Positions 57,183 through 64,000 of a DNA stretch of 64,000 bases are shown in pieces; position 1 is the first letter of the stretch, and each line of letters starts with the position of its first letter. A program made the translations under genes and the position numbers. The notes beneath the pieces are model-generated. The model saw nothing but the letters and a program-made list of their open reading frames with translations, was not told the DNA's origin and did no database searches. This DNA comes from Phascolomyces articulosus (Eukaryota > Mucoromycota > Mucoromycetes > Mucorales > Lichtheimiaceae). The DNA lies in NCBI GenBank assembly GCA_025677815.1, contig JAIXMP010000002.1:806001-870000 (forward strand). The letters run 5' to 3'.

Positions 57183-57517
57183 AGTAATGAATATGCAAAT
57201 TAAGAAAAAGAGTATATGGTATGAAAAAAAAAGTCCAGGGATAGAATTCGATTTATATAGTCACTGGTAAATGTGGCGTAGTCAACTATAAATTGTGTCA
57301 CAATTTATAATTAAATATCAAATTGTTATAACTTGCTGCGGTCCCTTTACAACAACTAAAATAGCGTTATTGTGGGATAAGTTTATTTTCCTTGAACAAA
57401 TATTAACTATTTCTATTTTTATTTATAAACAAATAAGAAATAAATTGGTGCATACTTTCTATACCATCATATACAATGGAGCATGACATGCACGTGGGAA
57501 ATATATTTTCTGTATAA
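57183..57517. other. Promoter region of DPWYQ member 2
   Basis: Contains TATATAAA on the minus strand (57252-57259, about 70 bp from the ATG), then TGGCGT (57274) and CTGCGG (57336). The last two words occur in the same order upstream of member 1. Confidence 0.55.
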
Positions 57518-59614
57518 CTATACTAAAAATTCATTATCATCTGAACGAGTGTCAAACAACAATATAAGAGCCCTCGAATGTGTATCCGGTAAAGATACTG
57601 ACGTTCTGTTTTCGCTTTGAACCTCTTGATGTAATTCTAAATTTGTCAATGATTTTAACTTGATGGCCACCAGTAAGATAATTTCTGGAGGAATATCCAT
57701 TCCTAAATTCTTTAGTTGAGTCCCCCCTATAGTGGCAAAATTAAGAATACCTTTCGAAGTGTATTGATGATAAAAGGAGCTACCAAGGACACGAAGATGA
57801 CGAACTATGGAACAGTTTTCTGCTATGCTTCCGAGCACCTTGTCATCGATGTAAAGCCTATGGTTCTGCGGTATTTTTTCATCTGTTTCTGGGTTTATTG
57901 TGATTGCTTCCAATACAGGACACCTTTTAAAAAGATTCACCAGCGAGTTTATTATAGCAGGATAATCGTTATTAGATCCCAAACATTGTATCCCGAACGA
58001 TAAATAGATTTCTCGTAACTTTGGCCAATAAAATGGTAAAATTTGTTCTCGTTGATATAATCCTAACTGGTAGCAACGCAAGTAAAGTAGTTCCAAGGTC
58101 ACATGGCATTTTTCAAGTACTGAACAAGCTACACTATGATTGATGCTAAACAGTTCTTTAACGTCGTTGATACACTCCCTATGATATTTGGAAAGTTCTT
58201 GATTGGTAAAAACAAATTTACGCAGCCCTTCTTGTTGTGAATTACTAGGTAAAAAAGTAGAAGAATACGTTGAAGCGCTGGAGACGCCATGATGGTGGCA
58301 TTCATTCTTTACTTTTTCTTTTATTGTACCATCAATACAAGTCCACGGCATTTGCGCATTTGGACTCACAATGAGAGTGGATAGCTGCGGGCAGTAATTG
58401 AAAATTTCGTTGACTATGCAAAGTCTGTTGTTTGCAGGTAACAATTGGATTCCCAAAAATAGGTCGACAAGGTTTGGACACTTCTTGTAAAAGTTAACAT
58501 CTAATACTTGACGTTGGGACATGCTCGCCGTGATAGGTTTCCGACTTTTATAAACAAAAGCAATAGGACTGGCTAATCTGAGATATTTAAGCGATGGGAA
58601 TCCTTTAGCTGGCATTTCTTGAGAGTTTGGTAAATAATATATATACTGAAAAGATTTTTTTTTGTTGAATGATTTGTAATTGAATGAATTAGGACTGCAT
58701 CGATCAGGCAGTTCCTTGTCTTCGTAAAATGATAGATGCGATATATTATTCATGGAACAGATTTTTAACACGTGCTTCATAAATTTGAAACTTGTAAAAG
58801 GGATGTTGATAAACTCGATTTGTTTTACAGGAAATGAGCTGATTAACGTCTGGAAATGGGTATCAATATAAGAATGATTGTGGATAACCATTGTACTGCT
58901 GATAGCTGTTGGTTACATTGTCATGAAAGGATAATCATATAAATAAGTAATAAAGAAATTATAATAAATATTTTTCTTTGTATTATTAAAGTGTATATAT
59001 ATTTCCTTGAAGAAAAACAACTTACATAATTTTTGTATCGAATGACTGTTGTGAGAGTTGATTAAAATTTGTATTGCAGTGAAAAGAATTTCTTCTTTTG
59101 ACTGATCGACATGCAATGTATTCATGCGTCGACGAACAAAAGTATCTAATGCGGATGCTGAAAACATATGCCCATATGTATGTGTTAAAGTTTCCCAAAA
59201 GAATGTCCAGCTCACCATAAATTCATACCATGCTTGGCATACGACTGTGCATCGTATTAGCTCCAATGGTGCTAAGTGTTTAAAAATAAGGCGTAGAACT
59301 TCATTTGGAACAAGTAGTTGATGAAGTACACTCGATTTAGTATTGATATCCATTGGTTGACAATCATATTTTTTCTGTTTTTGCTGTGGTGAAAATATTG
59401 ATAAAACATTCCAGTTTTTTGCCTTTGTTAATATTTGATTCTGAAGAAATCTCAAAATGACTTTGTCTCGCATGTGGCTTTTGTCTTTTGTCTTTAATGG
59501 ATTATCCTTTCCCTTGTTCCTTTTTTCATTTTCAGAAGGTCTTTCTAATGCTGTTGAGGATGTTGGCAACGAAGTAGACGCTGAATCAGCTGATGATGAT
59601 GGTGTGGTATTCAT
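57518..59614 (-). CDS. F-box protein with LRR-like C-terminal region
   Basis: Two exons, 59614-59026 and 58905-57518, give 658 aa. The low-complexity Ser/Thr N terminus is followed by a basic part and an F-box (about 99-140: LLVPNEVLRLIFKHLAPLELI, RCTVVCQAWYEFM), the Skp1-binding module of SCF ubiquitin ligases. The large second exon has irregular leucine-rich segments (FPSLKYLRLASP; KKCPNLVDLFLGIQLL; CPQLSTLIVSP; LKSLTNLELHQ) typical of fungal F-box/LRR proteins. It differs from the copies at 23-29 kb: no TPR block, different LRRs and different intron position, so it is an independent family. The acceptor at 58906-58907 was the only nearby AG that keeps the frame into MVIHNHS. Substrate unknown. 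Confidence 0.85.
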
Positions 59615-60300
59615 TAAATGGTTCGTATTAGATCTTTTAGCAGAGGGAACCCTTTGCTGTTGTCGCCGGTTATAAAGTATTAAGTGAAGTGATGAAAAAA
59701 TACAGAAACAAAACTATGTATTTGCAAAAAAGGGCAAACAGAGGGGAAAAAAAGTATTTCATGCCAAGCAAGCGTTTTTATTATTGCCCCAGTCAGAGGA
59801 TGTGGCTGTGTAGTGAATTGTTGTACACTAGTGACGTGCGAAGAAATCTTGATCTACCATTATTTAAAATTATTCAGCGTGGCTTTATTTATGTACCAAG
59901 GTCTCAATGCAAAACAAAGGCATTTCATTGCCTGATACGATATGTATCAGGATTTTGTTTCCTTTCCACCTCGTTGTTATAAGAAACATCATCGATGATC
60001 CACGTTCATTTTTGTAACCCAATAATTAAATTTCCACCTTCGCAGTTTATTATCACGTTCTCTCTCTTAAAAAAATTACATTTACACTTGTGATTGTATA
60101 TAATAAATAGAATCAACGCCCTTTTTATTTAAACATGATATAATCAACTATAGTAATAAGCTATGTATACTTAATAATGATGATGATGGCCGTCAATTTT
60201 TTTTCGACAAATAACTTGAATATACCGTATCATTCAAAGTCATTTCATAAAAAGAACGTAGACGAGAAAAAAGAATTAAATAATTTAAGCTTTATCTTCT
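59615..60300. other. Intergenic
   Basis: About 690 bp between the F-box gene promoter and the aldehyde dehydrogenase 3' end. It contains a 97-codon ORF (59689-59982, plus) with no recognisable features, and the palindrome CCTGATAC-5 nt-GTATCAGG at 59931-59951. Confidence 0.5.
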
Positions 60301-62888
<2,588 letters not shown>

Positions 62889-64000
62889 GGTAATTATTTG
62901 TGGGAACTAAAAGAAAGAAAAGGAAAATTGATTTTATTTTCTTTTATACCATTGCCTTCTTATTATAATCCTACAGCTGTCAAATCATTTCTTCGTTCTG
63001 GGTTTTCTCCACATTATATTATTATTGCTTAGAAGTAGTATGTTTTGTGTTACATTTTTTATTCCTCTTCTATATACGTATTATACTCATAGATCCATCT
63101 TCTTATGATTTGTTTCTTGCTATTATCAAGTTTAGTGCATTATTATTTTTAGTTATTATAGTAATGGATCATATATCACATCACTTTTATTTCAAATATT
63201 ATGGTTTTATTTATTTTCATTGATACTGCCTTACTGATTAACTGTTAAATCAAAAATAAAGATGATGCAGTCTATGTTACATGACTACTCTTAAAATGGA
63301 GAATAAAAAATTACTGAATTATAAGCAAAAAAATTGACACGTAACTATATGCATAAATTAATCAATGATTCGTAATGTATCTAAATGTGAAAAGTGTTTC
63401 AAGAAGAGATATATCTTATTATTAATTCACAGTGGACATATGGACTATCAAAAATTCACTCATTTCATAAACTAAATTATATAATTTTTTATTGACCATT
63501 TTTAGACCTTTAACTGTTGTCGTGAGACACCCAGAGTTCATTTTGTGAAATTGTACTCTTGCGCGTAAAGTATACAATTACCGCCTTAATTCTAGTTGAT
63601 TCATTTTATTATTTGATACTATGTATTACTATTACTTGAAATAGAAATCATGTACAATAATGATCTCATAATAGATGCAGGGATAAGAAGACATCATAAC
63701 AAATGCTAAAAACAAACTTCAAGCTCGCGTAACCTATTATGGTACCACTCTCTCTTCTTCTATCGTAATTCTCTGCTAAATAGCGCAAATTTATACATTT
63801 TGAGACAAATAAAAAAGGTCCATCGTTTACGTACTTTTTTTTACTATATAGGAATAGTGTTATGCTTCAAAGTTGTTGATATAAAGTATTTAATGCTTAG
63901 TATCTGATGTATAGAAATAAAAAATACTACTAAACCTTCGATGTATATTCATGATAAAATTAACAGCTATATAAAAGGCAAAAGATAAACATCATCTTTG
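62889..64000. other. Intergenic, upstream of ALDH3 gene
   Basis: About 1.1 kb to the window end. AT-rich; short ORFs only. It should contain the ALDH3 promoter. No gene is visible and none obviously runs off the edge. Confidence 0.5.

Noticed and set aside
59689..59982. 97-codon plus-strand ORF
   Set aside because: No recognisable composition or motif and it overlaps the F-box gene promoter; no splice partners.

Overview
The window looks like a nuclear contig from an early-diverging filamentous fungus, most likely Mucoromycota (Mucorales-like). The sequence is AT-rich with many microsatellites. Genes carry numerous short GT-AG introns (about 45-190 nt). The proteins recognised (PP1, SLMAP/Far10-type FHA protein, COX IV, prefoldin 5, TMX-like thioredoxin, homeodomain factor, polyol dehydrogenase, ALDH3) are eukaryotic and fungal in style. 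One intron has the terminal dinucleotides and 5' site of a U12-type AT-AC intron, consistent with a lineage that retained the minor spliceosome. The species cannot be named from the sequence alone. No rRNA, tRNA, CRISPR array or intact transposon was found.

Layout. 0.3-2.0 kb: PP1 catalytic subunit (-). 4.6-6.6 kb: decayed TPR/F-box/LRR copy (-). 10.1-11.4 kb: inorganic pyrophosphatase with a signal peptide (+). 13.2-15.2 kb: homeodomain transcription factor (-), with five RFX-type X-box palindromes about 1 kb upstream (16.16-16.31 kb). 19.1-20.4 kb: PH-domain protein (-). 23.1-29.3 kb: tandem array of Dia2/Pof3-like TPR-F-box-LRR genes (+), with two intact genes, one truncated pseudogene and one terminal fragment. 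31.8-34.0 kb: FHA/coiled-coil/tail-anchored STRIPAK-type protein (+). 34.9-35.4 kb: Gly/Tyr-rich small protein (-). 38.5-40.1 kb: sorbitol/xylitol/L-arabinitol-type dehydrogenase (-). 42.4-43.5 kb: TMX-like thioredoxin membrane protein (-). 44.2-45.4 kb decayed copy and 46.5-49.1 kb intact copy of a kelch-type single-pass membrane protein (+). 49.9-51.2, 54.9-55.8 and 56.1-57.2 kb: three members (two intact, one decayed; -) of a family I do not recognise, marked by a DPWYQ motif. 52.4-53.1 kb: COX IV (+). 53.6-54.5 kb: prefoldin subunit 5 with the AT-AC intron (+). 57.5-59.6 kb: a divergent F-box protein (-). 60.3-62.9 kb: twelve-exon ALDH3-type fatty aldehyde dehydrogenase with one GC-AG intron (-).

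The conserved single-copy genes do not form a pathway cluster; they are interspersed with lineage-specific families that duplicate and decay locally. The most notable signals are the U12-type intron, the X-box cluster, the unrecognised DPWYQ family with shared promoter blocks, and the birth-and-death F-box array. All multi-exon models were built by hand from splice consensus and reading-frame continuity; exon phases were checked to add up, but no transcript data were available.
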